A stretch of DNA of 64,000 bases from Rhizocola hellebori. Lineage in GTDB: Bacteria; Actinomycetota; Actinomycetes; Mycobacteriales; Micromonosporaceae. Positions 24,645 through 33,308 of this stretch are shown in pieces. The stretch is taken from the NCBI RefSeq assembly GCF_016862955.1, contig NZ_BONY01000014.1, positions 62,001 to 126,000 of the forward strand, in the 5' to 3' direction. Every line of letters begins with the position of its first letter. The first letter of the stretch is position 1. The translations under genes were made by a program, and so were the position numbers. A model generated the notes under the pieces. That model was not told where the DNA came from. It ran no database searches and saw nothing but the letters and a program-made list of their open reading frames with translations.

Positions 24645-25298
24645 ATGAAGATCCTCCCGTTGGCGCGCAAGGCTATCCGCTTCGAGCTCGGTCTGTGGAA
24701 AAGCCTGTTCCGGTGGGCGTTGCGCCGAACAGCGCTGACCGACCCCACCGCGGTCGGGTTCAGCTACGCCGGCGTGGTGACGCCGATGTTCATCGGGATC
24801 ACCGTGGTCGCCGCCATCGAGATCCCGGTCGCGCACCTGCTCCTGCCCTGGGCACCGGTGCGTTTGGTCCTGCTGTTGCTCGGCGTGCAAACACTTTTCT
24901 GGATGATCGGGCTCCTTGCCAGCCTGCGGGTGAACCCGCATGAGGTCAGCGACTCCGGGCTGCGAATCCGCTATGGCACCGGGCTCGACTTCACCATCGC
25001 ATGGCAGGACATTGCCGCCATTCGCCCGCGGATCCGTGCCCTGCACAGCAACAGGACCGTGGTCCATGAGGAAACCGAGGCCGGCCTGGTGCTGAGCGTG
25101 GGTGTGGCAAGCCAGACCAACCTCGATGTGGTGCTGCGCCGGGCGCTGACGGTCGACCTTCGTGGCGAAACCAGTGAGCCCTTCTCCCAGCTGCGTTTCT
25201 ACACCGACGAGTCGGCCGCTCTCGTGGCGCGGGCGCGTGAGCTCATCGCTTGCTATGCGGTGCCAGATGGGACAGCACCCGCTGCCACCTCGGGATGA
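24645..25298 (+). CDS. Two-helix membrane protein with PH-like domain
   Basis: A 217-residue membrane protein co-transcribed with marR (adjacent stop and start). Two transmembrane helices lie at about 43-65 (VTPMFIGITVVAAIEIPVAHLLL) and about 70-92. They are followed by LRVNPHEVSDSGLRIRYGTGLDFTIAWQDIAAI, the pattern of bacterial PH-like/YdbT-type domains. The end carries LRFYTDESAALVARARELI. Similar proteins are of unknown function. The 3' end overlaps the convergent alpha/beta hydrolase by 56 bases. No catalytic residues are evident. Confidence 0.7.
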   Translation: MKILPLARKAIRFELGLWKSLFRWALRRTALTDPTAVGFSYAGVVTPMFIGITVVAAIEIPVAHLLLPWAPVRLVLLLLGVQTLFWMIGLLASLRVNPHEVSDSGLRIRYGTGLDFTIAWQDIAAIRPRIRALHSNRTVVHEETEAGLVLSVGVASQTNLDVVLRRALTVDLRGETSEPFSQLRFYTDESAALVARARELIACYAVPDGTAPAATSG

Positions 25299-26118
25299 TG
25301 TCGAGGTGGCCGGAGCCCGGCGACTGCTCGAAACGCGCGTCGGGAACCCGTCGCTGGTACCACTTGCCGTGGCGGGGGCCGGCGACCGGATCGGCGGCGC
25401 CGTAGACGAGCAAGGTCTTCGCTTCCACCTGCTCCGGCTCGAAACCCCACGGCGCCAAGCAGTAGCCGGCGATGTCGGCTGCCAGGCCGGCCGCGCCCTG
25501 GACAAAAGCGTTGCGCAGCATAGCTTCCAGCCGATCGCGGGCACCGGGTGCGGCGAGCGCGGCCTGATCGGCGGGCCCGGCGCCGAGCAGGGCGACGGCA
25601 TGCGCGGGATCGGTGGCGAGCGGGGCGAGCTGCTGTGTCAGCGCCGCGTGCACCTGGTCGGGCGGCATGCTCCGGAGGGCTTCCAGGCCCGCATTCTGCT
25701 CGGGCGGAATCCACGGCACCTCCTCGTGGGGCGCGGGCGTCGCGACGACCGCCACCCGCTCCACCAGATCGGGATGCCGGGCGGCCAGGGCGAGAGCAAC
25801 CCGCCCGCCCGCCGACCAGCCGGCCACGCCCACCGGACCGGTGCCGAGCTGGACGAGCACCTCCGCCAGCTCGTCGGCGGCCCGCTCCACACTCGACCAC
25901 TCGCCCGGCCCCACCGGGTCGGAGCCGCCATAGCCGGGACGATCGACGGAGATCAGGGCGACCCCGCGCGCCCAGGTCGCCTCCGGGTCGGGGTCGAACA
26001 GGCCGGAGCCGGGCGCCGCATGGCACAACACCACCGTGCGGCCGGAGACGCCCTCGGCCAGGGTGTGCACCGCCAACCGGCGCCCGCTTTTGAGCGTGAA
26101 CAGGTCCTCGATGCCCAT
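25243..26118 (-). CDS. Alpha/beta hydrolase
   Basis: Cytosolic alpha/beta-hydrolase-fold protein of about 291 residues. The oxyanion region is LCHAAPGSG, the nucleophile elbow GWSAGG, the acid YGAADPV and the catalytic His GSGHLDI. The core begins MGIEDLFTLKSGRRLAVHTL, so the ATG at 26118 (after GAGGATG) is chosen. The longer frame from 26262 would run across the NOS promoter palindrome. It is divergent from the NOS gene with about 170 bases between, so shared regulation is possible. Substrate unknown; esterase, lactonase or haloperoxidase-like are all possible. Confidence 0.82.
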   Translation of the reverse strand: MGIEDLFTLKSGRRLAVHTLAEGVSGRTVVLCHAAPGSGLFDPDPEATWARGVALISVDRPGYGGSDPVGPGEWSSVERAADELAEVLVQLGTGPVGVAGWSAGGRVALALAARHPDLVERVAVVATPAPHEEVPWIPPEQNAGLEALRSMPPDQVHAALTQQLAPLATDPAHAVALLGAGPADQAALAAPGARDRLEAMLRNAFVQGAAGLAADIAGYCLAPWGFEPEQVEAKTLLVYGAADPVAGPRHGKWYQRRVPDARFEQSPGSGHLDIIPRWQRVLSHLAPHSKR

Positions 26119-26236
26119 GCGGACATCCTCGCGGGCACCTACGACAAAATGCCCGCAGACCCCTACACATGGGGGACTGCGGGCGCGAGCTTGGGAGAGC
26201 TGCACCCAGAACTCTAAGGGATTCGGTAGTGGACCG

Positions 26237-26255
26237 GTCGCACAAAGTGTGCGAC
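26237..26255. promoter_or_regulatory. Palindrome GTCGCACA-AAG-TGTGCGAC upstream of the NOS gene
   Basis: Perfect eight-base arms around a three-base spacer, 33 bases before the NOS start codon. The geometry fits a dimeric repressor site. The cognate regulator is not evident in the window. It may also control the divergent hydrolase. Confidence 0.6.
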
Positions 26256-26288
26256 GCGGCACGAATCACCCGGGTGAGCATCTGTCGC

Positions 26289-27578
26289 ATGACAGCCGCC
26301 GTCCCCCCAGTTGGTTATCGTGACGCGCCATTACCCGGATGGGCACCCGACATACCGGTCGATGAGGGGGAGGCAGAGGAGTTCCTTCGCGCCTGTTATT
26401 CCGAGGTACCGAAGCTAGGCCCGGTCGAGCCCCGGATCAACGCGGTGCGCGAGCAGATCTCGGCGATCGGCACCTACACGCACACCAAGATGGAACTCAT
26501 CCACGGCGCCCGGATGGCCTGGCGCAACGCGAGCCGGTGTATCGGCCGGGTGTATTGGCGCAGCCTGGTCGTGCTTGACCGGCGCTCACCGCGTACCCCG
26601 GAGCAATTGTTCAAAGATTTGGTTTTTCATCTGGAGGCCGCGACCGGTGACGGCGACCGGCGCGGGAATCTTCGGCCCATCATCTCCATATTCGGCCAGG
26701 CCGTTCCGGGCCGGCCCATCACCCGGATCTGGAACGACCAGCTGATCCGTTACGCAGGCCATGACAAGGATGGCGGGATAGTCGGGGATCCGCGCAACCT
26801 GAAGCTGACCCGGCAGGCCACCGAACTCGGCTGGCAGGGCAAGGGAAGCGCCTTCGATCTGTTACCACTGATTATGCAAACGGGGCATGCCGAGCCCCAG
26901 CTATTTGAGCTGCCGGAGACCGCGGTGCTGGAGGTCCCCCTAGCGCACCCAGACCTGCCCTGGTTCGCAGAGCTGGGCTTGCGGTGGCACGCGGTCCCGG
27001 CCATATCCAATATGCGGCTGTCGATCGGGGGCGTGAGTTATCCGCTCGCCCCGTTCTCGGGTTGGTACATGGGCACCGAAATCGGCGCCCGCAACCTCGC
27101 AGACGCCAGCCGGTACAACCAGATTCCCGTGATAGCACAGCGCATGGGCCTAGACACCGCGAAGGAGTCGACGCTCTGGCGCGATCGTGCGCTGCTTGAG
27201 CTGAACCGTGCCGTGCTGTGGTCTTTCGAGAAGGCCGGAGTGCGGATGACCGACCACCACACCGAGTCACGGCTGTTCCTGACACATGTGGAAAGGGAGC
27301 TGCGTGCAGGACGGCCCGCTCCGGCCGACTGGACCTGGATAGTGCCGCCCATGTCGGGCGGCATTACCCCGGTCTTTCACCAGTACTACGCGGAGGCAGA
27401 CCTACGGCCAAACTTCTATTTGGACGAGCAGGCGCAGGAGCTGATCACGGGGTCGGGCGACGAGGTCGCCCGGCCGGGTGTGTGCCCGGTGGCACACGTG
27501 GCACACACCTCGGAAGCCGAAGTGCCCCAGCAGCAACGCCGGAGCATTCGCGCGCTGCTAGATCGACGGAGGGTATGA
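26289..27578 (+). CDS. nos: Bacterial nitric oxide synthase oxygenase
   Basis: Heme enzyme that converts L-arginine to NO and citrulline using electrons from a separate reductase. It has about 429 residues. The proximal heme ligand is Cys84 in WRNASRCIGR. The arginine-binding Glu264 lies in SGWYMGTEIGARNL, a near-exact match to the NOS consensus. The late motif TDHHTESRLF and WTWIVPPMSGGITPVFHQYY form the pterin/dimer region. No reductase domain is attached, as in other bacterial NOS. The tail after about residue 378 (some 50 residues with CPVAHVAH) extends beyond Bacillus NOS (about 360 residues). Start ATG 26289 is chosen over upstream frames. The 3' end overlaps the convergent ALDH gene by 21 bases. 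Confidence 0.93.
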   Translation: MTAAVPPVGYRDAPLPGWAPDIPVDEGEAEEFLRACYSEVPKLGPVEPRINAVREQISAIGTYTHTKMELIHGARMAWRNASRCIGRVYWRSLVVLDRRSPRTPEQLFKDLVFHLEAATGDGDRRGNLRPIISIFGQAVPGRPITRIWNDQLIRYAGHDKDGGIVGDPRNLKLTRQATELGWQGKGSAFDLLPLIMQTGHAEPQLFELPETAVLEVPLAHPDLPWFAELGLRWHAVPAISNMRLSIGGVSYPLAPFSGWYMGTEIGARNLADASRYNQIPVIAQRMGLDTAKESTLWRDRALLELNRAVLWSFEKAGVRMTDHHTESRLFLTHVERELRAGRPAPADWTWIVPPMSGGITPVFHQYYAEADLRPNFYLDEQAQELITGSGDEVARPGVCPVAHVAHTSEAEVPQQQRRSIRALLDRRRV

Positions 27579-29096
27579 GCTGTAGTCGGGGAAGTTGCCG
27601 TAGAGCCGTTCGCCCGGCTCGCCCACGGTGACGGCGTGGACCAGCAGGTCGCCGCCGACAAAGGCACCCTTCCAGGAGGCCCCGCGCCCGCCGAAGGGCT
27701 CCTCGCGGTCGCCCCGTGAACGCGGCTTGTTGATGCCCACCTTGAACGCCTGCAAATCCTGGGCCAGCTTGGCGGCCAGCTCCTCGTCGTCGCAGGCCAG
27801 GCTGGCGACCAGCGCGCCGTTGGAGGCGTTCATCGCGGCGAGCAGCTCGTCCTCGGTGTCGACCACGACGATGGTGTCGACCGGCCCGAACGGCTCGGCA
27901 TGCATGAGACGGCTGCGGCCGGGCGGCGCGAGCAACGCCACCGGCGCCACGTAAGCACCCGTTTCCTGACCGTCGAGGAATCGCCCGCCGGTGTTCTTGC
28001 CCCGGTAGAGCGGAATTGCCCCGGCCTTGATCGCCTCGTCCACCTTGCGGCGCAGCTCATCGGCCTTGGCGGCGCTGATCAGCGGGCCGAAGTCGAGCTC
28101 CGGCAGCGGGTCGCCCTGGTTCTCCACGGCCAGCGGGTGCCCGAACCGGATGGCCCGCACCACCGGCAGATAGACGTCAAGGAACTCGTCGACCAGCTCC
28201 CGCTGCACGACGAAACGCGGATAGGCGGTGCACCGCTGCTTGCCGTACTCGAAGCCCTTCTTCAGATGCGCGGCAAGGGCGTCCCACTGCGAGAAGTTCC
28301 ATACGCCCCAGGCGTTGAGGCCCTCCTGCTCGATGAAGTGCCGCTTGTCGCTGTCGAGCAGGGCCGCGGCCACCTTGCCGCCGTTGGACCGCCCGCCGAC
28401 GAAGGCGACCGCGCCGATCTCGGGCGCGCGTACGAGAACCTCGGAGAGCTCCTCGCCGCCACCGGACACGAGCGAGGCCGGCAGCCCGGCGCGATGCATG
28501 AGGGCGTGCGCCACGGTGAGGCAGACCGCGCCGCCCTGCGACGGGGTCTTCGCGATCACCGCGTTGCCGGCCAGCAGCTGGACCAGCTCGGCGTGGACCA
28601 GCACGCTCATCGGATAGTTCCAGCTGGCGATGTTGGACACCGGACCGGCCAGCGGCTCACGGCCGGCCACCTGGCGATCGATCTCGTCCACGTACCACCG
28701 CACGCCGTCGAGGGCGCGGTCGACGTCGGCGCAGGCGAGCCGCCACGGCTTGCCGATCTCCCAGACCAGCAGCAGCGCGAGCAGGTCGCGGTGCTCGGTC
28801 AACAGGTCGAGCGCGGCGACCACCCGCTCCTTGCGCTGCGCCAGCGGCGTGGCCGCCCATTCGCGCTGAGTCCGGGCCGAGTGCCGGACGGCGGCCAGCG
28901 CCTCCCCGGCGTCCAGTCGCGACAGCTTCGCGATCACCGTGCCGTCGACCGGCGTGGTCAGGGCGGACGGGCGGCCCTGCGAACGCCACTCGCCCTGGAT
29001 CAGGTTGCGGAGGACGTCGCCGTCGAAGGCCTCCGGGGCGACCTCGGTCGCACGGCTCAAAGTGGTCTGCCAGTCGGTTCCGAAAGCCAGCTGCAT
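27558..29096 (-). CDS. Aldehyde dehydrogenase family protein
   Basis: NAD(P)-dependent aldehyde oxidising enzyme of 512 residues. VSNIASWNYPMSVL corresponds to the PWNYP segment, and AVAFVGGRSNGGKVA to the cofactor loop. EQEGLNAWG holds the general-base Glu. FEYGKQRCTAYPRFVVQ contains the catalytic Cys. EPFGPVDTIVVVD is the late ExFGP motif. The GlyGly after the Glu is replaced (EGLN), a divergence from classical ALDH. The ATG at 29096 follows AAGG. The 704-codon frame that starts upstream at 29672 is not credible because it runs antisense through the deacetylase gene. The 3' overlap with nos is convergent. The substrate is unknown. Confidence 0.88.
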   Translation of the reverse strand: MQLAFGTDWQTTLSRATEVAPEAFDGDVLRNLIQGEWRSQGRPSALTTPVDGTVIAKLSRLDAGEALAAVRHSARTQREWAATPLAQRKERVVAALDLLTEHRDLLALLLVWEIGKPWRLACADVDRALDGVRWYVDEIDRQVAGREPLAGPVSNIASWNYPMSVLVHAELVQLLAGNAVIAKTPSQGGAVCLTVAHALMHRAGLPASLVSGGGEELSEVLVRAPEIGAVAFVGGRSNGGKVAAALLDSDKRHFIEQEGLNAWGVWNFSQWDALAAHLKKGFEYGKQRCTAYPRFVVQRELVDEFLDVYLPVVRAIRFGHPLAVENQGDPLPELDFGPLISAAKADELRRKVDEAIKAGAIPLYRGKNTGGRFLDGQETGAYVAPVALLAPPGRSRLMHAEPFGPVDTIVVVDTEDELLAAMNASNGALVASLACDDEELAAKLAQDLQAFKVGINKPRSRGDREEPFGGRGASWKGAFVGGDLLVHAVTVGEPGERLYGNFPDYSSYPPSI

Positions 29097-29280
29097 GTTC
29101 GTACCTTGCCGCTGCCCACCTGCACCGACAATAGAGCGTTCATATACCGGGACTCGCATACCGTGTATGACCTGGGGTTTTCCCAAAGATCGTGACGAAG
29201 CTCTCGTGATTGGAGTTGCATGTCGCACGCCTGGGCTATCGTCAGGCTCGCACTTCCCCCAGCCCCCGGGAGGCCCCCCA

Positions 29281-30159
29281 GTGCGCATGCTCGTCGGTGT
29301 TTTCGCCGTGCTGGTCACAGCGGTGGGCTGTACCCAGACCCCGCCCGCTCCCCAGGATTCCCCGTCATCAATCTCTTCAAACCCCGGGCCTCCACTTTCT
29401 CCGTCGCCGTCGCCCACTCCTTCGCTGACGACGGCACCGTCCACTTCGCCGCCGCGGTCCACCCCGCCGCCGAAGCGGCCCACCGGTGGCCCGCAGACCC
29501 CTCCGCCGCCCGGCGTGATCCGTGGGTCCGGCCCGGGTGGCTCGATCATGTCCACCGGTTCCCAGGCGGTGGCGCTGACCTTCGACGACGGCCCGTACCC
29601 TGAGTACACACCGAACATTCTGGACTTGTTGCATACCAATGGGGTGAAGGCCACCTTCTGTGTGGTCGGCAAGCAGGTGCAGACCTATCCCGACCTGGTT
29701 CGCCGGATCGTTGCCGAGGGGCACACCCTCTGCAACCACACCTGGCGGCACGACCTCACGCTGGCCACGCTGGGTGAGGGCGCGATCCGGGACGATCTGG
29801 CCGCCACCAACCGGGCGATCCACGAGGCTGTGCCCCAGGCGAAGATCGGATACTTCCGGGCGCCCGGGGGCAACTTCGACGCCGCGTTGGTAAAGATCGC
29901 GTCGAGCATGGGCATGACCTCGCTCTATTGGCATGTCGACACACGCGACTGGGAGTACTCCAAATATCCGCAGGGCCAGGCCATGGCCAACAATGTGGTC
30001 TCGCAGGTGAAGCAGCACTCACGACCGGGATCCATCATCCTGGCCCACGACAAGTTGAAGCCGGACACAGTTATTGCCTTTGAGACCCTCTTGCCCTGGC
30101 TGAAGCAGCAGTACACGCTGATTGCGCTGCCCCCCGACGGAAAGTTGCCCCGGCCGTGA
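29281..30159 (+). CDS. Polysaccharide deacetylase (CE4) lipoprotein, copy 1
   Basis: Extracellular NodB-fold deacetylase of 292 residues. The lipobox region FAVLVTAVGC is followed by a long Pro/Ser/Thr linker (about 25-85) and the NodB domain. The catalytic Asp and metal Asp lie in ALTFDDGP. The metal His pair is in HTLCNHTWRH, and YFRAPGGNFD and HVDTRDW are motifs 3 and 4. It likely removes acetyl groups from peptidoglycan, chitin or xylan outside the membrane. GTG 29281 has GGGAGG seven bases upstream. Its stop overlaps the next gene (GTGA), and the next protein is a paralogue. Confidence 0.9.
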   Translation: MRMLVGVFAVLVTAVGCTQTPPAPQDSPSSISSNPGPPLSPSPSPTPSLTTAPSTSPPRSTPPPKRPTGGPQTPPPPGVIRGSGPGGSIMSTGSQAVALTFDDGPYPEYTPNILDLLHTNGVKATFCVVGKQVQTYPDLVRRIVAEGHTLCNHTWRHDLTLATLGEGAIRDDLAATNRAIHEAVPQAKIGYFRAPGGNFDAALVKIASSMGMTSLYWHVDTRDWEYSKYPQGQAMANNVVSQVKQHSRPGSIILAHDKLKPDTVIAFETLLPWLKQQYTLIALPPDGKLPRP

Positions 30160-31052
30160 TCTACCTCCGCGTCCTTGCCGTGCTTACAGCGACCCTGGCG
30201 CTGGCCGCGTGTGGACCACAGACCTCGACTGTCTCCCGGGCCGCGCCCAGCCCGACGCCGTCGGTGTCGCCTTCCCCGTTCGAGGTCGAGCCGGCCGCTA
30301 TCGCCTCGCCGAGCCCCTCCCCGTCGCCCACGGTCAAGCCGAGCACCAAGCCTGCGCCCAAGCCACCCACGCCCATGGACTGCACCGGCACGGCCACCTC
30401 CGACCGCACGCAGGCAACCGGAACGGGCCCGTTCGGCACCGTCATCGCCACCGGCTCCATGGACGTCGCGCTGACTTTCGACGACGGACCCGACCCGGTC
30501 AACACGCCAAAGGTGCTGGACCTGCTCAAACAGTGCGGGCTGAAGGCGACCTTCTGCGTCAACGGCATCAAGGTCGCCAACGCGCGAAGCGTGATCGAGC
30601 GGATCCACAACGAGGGTCACACCTTCTGCAACCACACCTGGCGGCACATCCGTCAGCTGGGCAGCTACGGCCCCGACCTGATCCGGGAAGACCTGACGAT
30701 GACGAACAACGCGATCAGGTCGGTGGTCCCGGACGCGAAGATCTCCTACTTCCGGGCCCCGGGCGGCGAGTGGACAGCCGACTATGTCTCGGTGGCGCGA
30801 TCGATGGGCATGACCTCGTTGCACTGGCACCTGGACACCCGCGATTGGGAAAGCTCGCAGTACGGCAAGGGCTCGTCGATGGTCAACCACATAATCAACT
30901 ACGTGGAGGGCTCGTGCCATCCCGGCTCGGTGATTCTGATGCACGACTATCAGAAGCCCGACACCACCGAGGCGCTGCGCACGATCATGCCGTGGCTCAA
31001 GGCGCGCTTTTCGGTGGTCGCCCTGCCCCGGGACGGGATGGCGTCGCCCTAG
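30156..31052 (+). CDS. Polysaccharide deacetylase (CE4) lipoprotein, copy 2
   Basis: Second NodB-domain lipoprotein, 298 residues, starting GTG at 30156 inside the stop of copy 1. The lipobox is LALAAC. The linker is Ser/Pro-rich (PSPSPSPTVKPSTKPAPKPP). The domain shows VALTFDDGPDPVNTP, HTFCNHTWRH, SYFRAPGGEW and HLDTRDWE. Paired cysteines (CTGTATSD, QCGLKATFC) differ from copy 1. High similarity and direct adjacency point to tandem duplication, perhaps with different substrates or timing. The 3' end faces the threonine aldolase gene seven bases away. Confidence 0.9.
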   Translation: MIYLRVLAVLTATLALAACGPQTSTVSRAAPSPTPSVSPSPFEVEPAAIASPSPSPSPTVKPSTKPAPKPPTPMDCTGTATSDRTQATGTGPFGTVIATGSMDVALTFDDGPDPVNTPKVLDLLKQCGLKATFCVNGIKVANARSVIERIHNEGHTFCNHTWRHIRQLGSYGPDLIREDLTMTNNAIRSVVPDAKISYFRAPGGEWTADYVSVARSMGMTSLHWHLDTRDWESSQYGKGSSMVNHIINYVEGSCHPGSVILMHDYQKPDTTEALRTIMPWLKARFSVVALPRDGMASP

Positions 31053-31058
31053 CCCCGG

Positions 31059-32153
31059 TCAGCGCTGGAAGACCTTGCGGGCCACCTCGGTGACCTGTTC
31101 GGCCGACCAGCTCAGCGCGCCCTGCAGGATGGTCACCTCGGCCATGGCCAGACCGGTCGGGGTCTGGTCGCGCCAGCCGCCGATGAACCAGACCTGCTCG
31201 GTCTCGGCCAGAGCCAGGTTGGCCTCATCGAGGGCGGCCGCGGTGCCCTCGACCCAGATCTGAAACTGGTGGGTATGGGGAGGATTGGGGTGCACCCGCA
31301 CCCCGGGCAGTGCGCTCAGCGCGGCGGCGACCGTCTGCGCGTGCGCGACAAAGGAATCGAGCTGGGGCAGCACAGTGTCCAATCCGGACATCGCCGCGTA
31401 GATCGCCGGCCACTGCTGAAAGATGTTGCCTCCGTAGCGATGCCGCCACGCTCGTGCCTCGGCGATGAAGTCGGCCGGCCCGGCCAGCGCCGAGCCGGAG
31501 ATCCCGCCGAGGGTCTTGTAGAAGGAGACGTAAACGCTGTCGGCGAGGCCGGCGATGGTGGCCAGATCCTGTCCAAGGTGGACGGTCGACTCCCAGAGCC
31601 GGGCCCCGTCGAAGTGAACGAAGGCGCCGCGGGCGCGGGCGGCGGCCACCACCTCGGTCAGCTCAGCGAAGCTGGCGGGCAGCAGGAAACCTGGCTCGCG
31701 CAGCGGAAGCTCGACGGTCAGTGTGCCGAAGCGCTCATCGAGCTTGGCCACCTCGTCGGGGGTGGGCTGGCGGGGCTCGCGGGTCACCCAGACCGGGCGC
31801 AGGCCGGTCAGGTGGACGTAGCCCTCCCGCTCATGCACCTCGAGATGGCTCAACGGGTGCATCGCCACCGCGTTGCTGCCGCTGCGGTCCGCCCACAGGC
31901 GCAGCGCCACCTGCTGGGCCATGGTGCCGCTGGGGAAGAAGGCCGCCGCGGGCTTGCCCAGCAGCTCGGCAACCCGCGTTTCGAGATCGCGCACCGGGCC
32001 GTCGCCGTAGGCGTCGGGCAGGGCGTCGAGGTCGAACCCGCCGGAGCGGAACGACTCCAGGCGTTGCGCCGCGGTCATCGGCAGGTGGCCGGACAGGGCG
32101 CGGGTGCAGGCCTGCCGCGCCAGCCAGCGTCGCTGGGCCTTGTCCTCAGCCAT
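31059..32153 (-). CDS. Low-specificity threonine aldolase-like PLP enzyme
   Basis: PLP-dependent fold-type I enzyme of the beta-eliminating lyase/threonine aldolase family, 364 residues. The PLP Lys is in YVSFYKTLGGISGSALAG. FPSGTMAQQVALRLW is the N-terminal cofactor contact and VHFDGARLWES the Asp-binding motif. It would cleave threonine or allo-threonine to glycine and acetaldehyde. The ATG overlaps the end of the bsaP gene by eight bases, so it is the third gene of a bioB-bsaP unit. A metabolic link to biotin synthesis is not obvious. Confidence 0.87.
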   Translation of the reverse strand: MAEDKAQRRWLARQACTRALSGHLPMTAAQRLESFRSGGFDLDALPDAYGDGPVRDLETRVAELLGKPAAAFFPSGTMAQQVALRLWADRSGSNAVAMHPLSHLEVHEREGYVHLTGLRPVWVTREPRQPTPDEVAKLDERFGTLTVELPLREPGFLLPASFAELTEVVAAARARGAFVHFDGARLWESTVHLGQDLATIAGLADSVYVSFYKTLGGISGSALAGPADFIAEARAWRHRYGGNIFQQWPAIYAAMSGLDTVLPQLDSFVAHAQTVAAALSALPGVRVHPNPPHTHQFQIWVEGTAAALDEANLALAETEQVWFIGGWRDQTPTGLAMAEVTILQGALSWSAEQVTEVARKVFQR

Positions 32154-32316
32154 CTATCGCGCCGTGCTCAACGCAGGTGGCGCTCCAGCCGGACGGGACG
32201 ACCTGAACCTTCAGCCGGCGACGGCAATGCCGGCAATAGCGCGGCGGCTCGAGCGCGCGTGCTTGCGCACACGCTTCGTGGACCCCCTCGTCACCGCACC
32301 GGTCGCAGTAGGTCAT
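32146..32316 (-). CDS. bsaP: Biotin synthase auxiliary protein (BsaP-type), 56 residues
   Basis: Small Cys-rich protein. It begins MTYCDRCG, continues with HEAC and [16 protein letters not shown], and ends [11 protein letters not shown]. Two CxxC pairs (residues 4/7 and 28/31) plus extra Cys and His suggest an iron-sulfur or zinc site. The sequence pattern and position directly after bioB match the actinobacterial BsaP family, which is needed for BioB to turn over in mycobacteria. Its start forms an ATGA overlap with the bioB stop (32313-32316). Its end overlaps the threonine aldolase start. It is short enough to be missed by default gene callers. Confidence 0.85.
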   Translation of the reverse strand: MTYCDRCGDEGVHEACAQARALEPPRYCRHCRRRLKVQVVPSGWSATCVEHGAIDG

Positions 32317-33308
32317 AGCGTCGCCGAGAGCGCTTTGACGGGCATCTTCAACTCCTGCAACAACTCCAGGTCGGCGGTGGCCGGCCTGCCGAGGGTGGTC
32401 AGGTAGTTGCCGACGATGACGGCGTTGATCCCGCCGAGCAGGCCGTCGCGGGTGCCGAGGTCGCCGAGGGTGATCTCGCGCCCACCCGCGTAACGCAGAA
32501 TGGTCTTTGGCAGGGCGAGCCGGAAGGCGGCGATGGCGCGCAGCGCGTCCTTGGGGTCCATCACCGGCCGGTCGCCCAGCGGCGTGCCCGGCCGCGGGTT
32601 GAGGAAGTTCAGCGGAACCTCGTGCGGCTGCAGCTGCGCCAGTTGCGCGGCAAATTCGGCGCGCTGCTCAAGCGTCTCGCCGAGCCCGATGATGCCTCCG
32701 CAGCAGACCTCCATGCCCGACTCGCGGACCATCTTCAGCGTGGTCCAGCGCTCCTCCCAGGTGTGGGTGCTCACCACGTTCGGGAAGTAGGACTGGCAGG
32801 TCTCGAGATTGTGGTTGTAGCGGTGCACGCCCATGCTCACCAGGTCGTCGACCTGTTCCTGAGTCAGCATTCCGAGGCTGGCCGCGACATTGATGTCGAC
32901 CGCCGCCTTGATGGCCGCCACCCCGTCGCGCATCTGCTTCATCAGCTTGGCGTCCGGCCCGCGCACCGCCGCCACGATGCAGAACTCGCTCGCCCCGGTG
33001 GCCGCGGTCTGCTTCGCCGCCTCCACCAGGGAGGGAATGTCCAGCCAGACGCTGCGTACCGGCGAGGAGAACAGGCCGGACTGGGAGCAGAAGTGGCAGT
33101 CTTCCGGGCAGCCGCCGGTCTTGAGCGACACGATGCCCTCGACCTCGACCTCCGGCCCGCACCAGCGCATGCGCACCTCGTGCGCCAGCTGGAGGGCGGC
33201 TTCGATCTCGTCGTCGGGCAGCTGGAGCACCTCCAGGATGCCGGCCTGGGTCAGGCCCACCCCCTGCTCGAGGACGGTTATACGGGCATGGTCAAGGATG
33301 GAGGCCAT
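32313..33308 (-). CDS. bioB: Biotin synthase
   Basis: Radical-SAM enzyme inserting sulfur into dethiobiotin, 331 residues. The 4Fe-4S motif CPEDCHFC uses Cys67, Cys71 and Cys74. [24 protein letters not shown] and [13 protein letters not shown] are BioB signatures. [14 protein letters not shown] and [13 protein letters not shown] contain the later 2Fe-2S cluster region with the conserved Arg. The start codon (33308) overlaps the divergent bioF start, leaving no intergenic space. The probable -10 is TATAAG (33322-33317 on the minus strand), so the mRNA may be nearly leaderless. Confidence 0.94.
   Translation of the reverse strand: MASILDHARITVLEQGVGLTQAGILEVLQLPDDEIEAALQLAHEVRMRWCGPEVEVEGIVSLKTGGCPEDCHFCSQSGLFSSPVRSVWLDIPSLVEAAKQTAATGASEFCIVAAVRGPDAKLMKQMRDGVAAIKAAVDINVAASLGMLTQEQVDDLVSMGVHRYNHNLETCQSYFPNVVSTHTWEERWTTLKMVRESGMEVCCGGIIGLGETLEQRAEFAAQLAQLQPHEVPLNFLNPRPGTPLGDRPVMDPKDALRAIAAFRLALPKTILRYAGGREITLGDLGTRDGLLGGINAVIVGNYLTTLGRPATADLELLQELKMPVKALSATL

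Noticed and set aside
27558-29672. 704-codon frame covering the ALDH gene and beyond
   Set aside because: The extra N-terminal part is Gly/Pro-rich, has no domain pattern and is antisense to the CE4 lipoprotein; ALDH homology starts at the ATG 29096.
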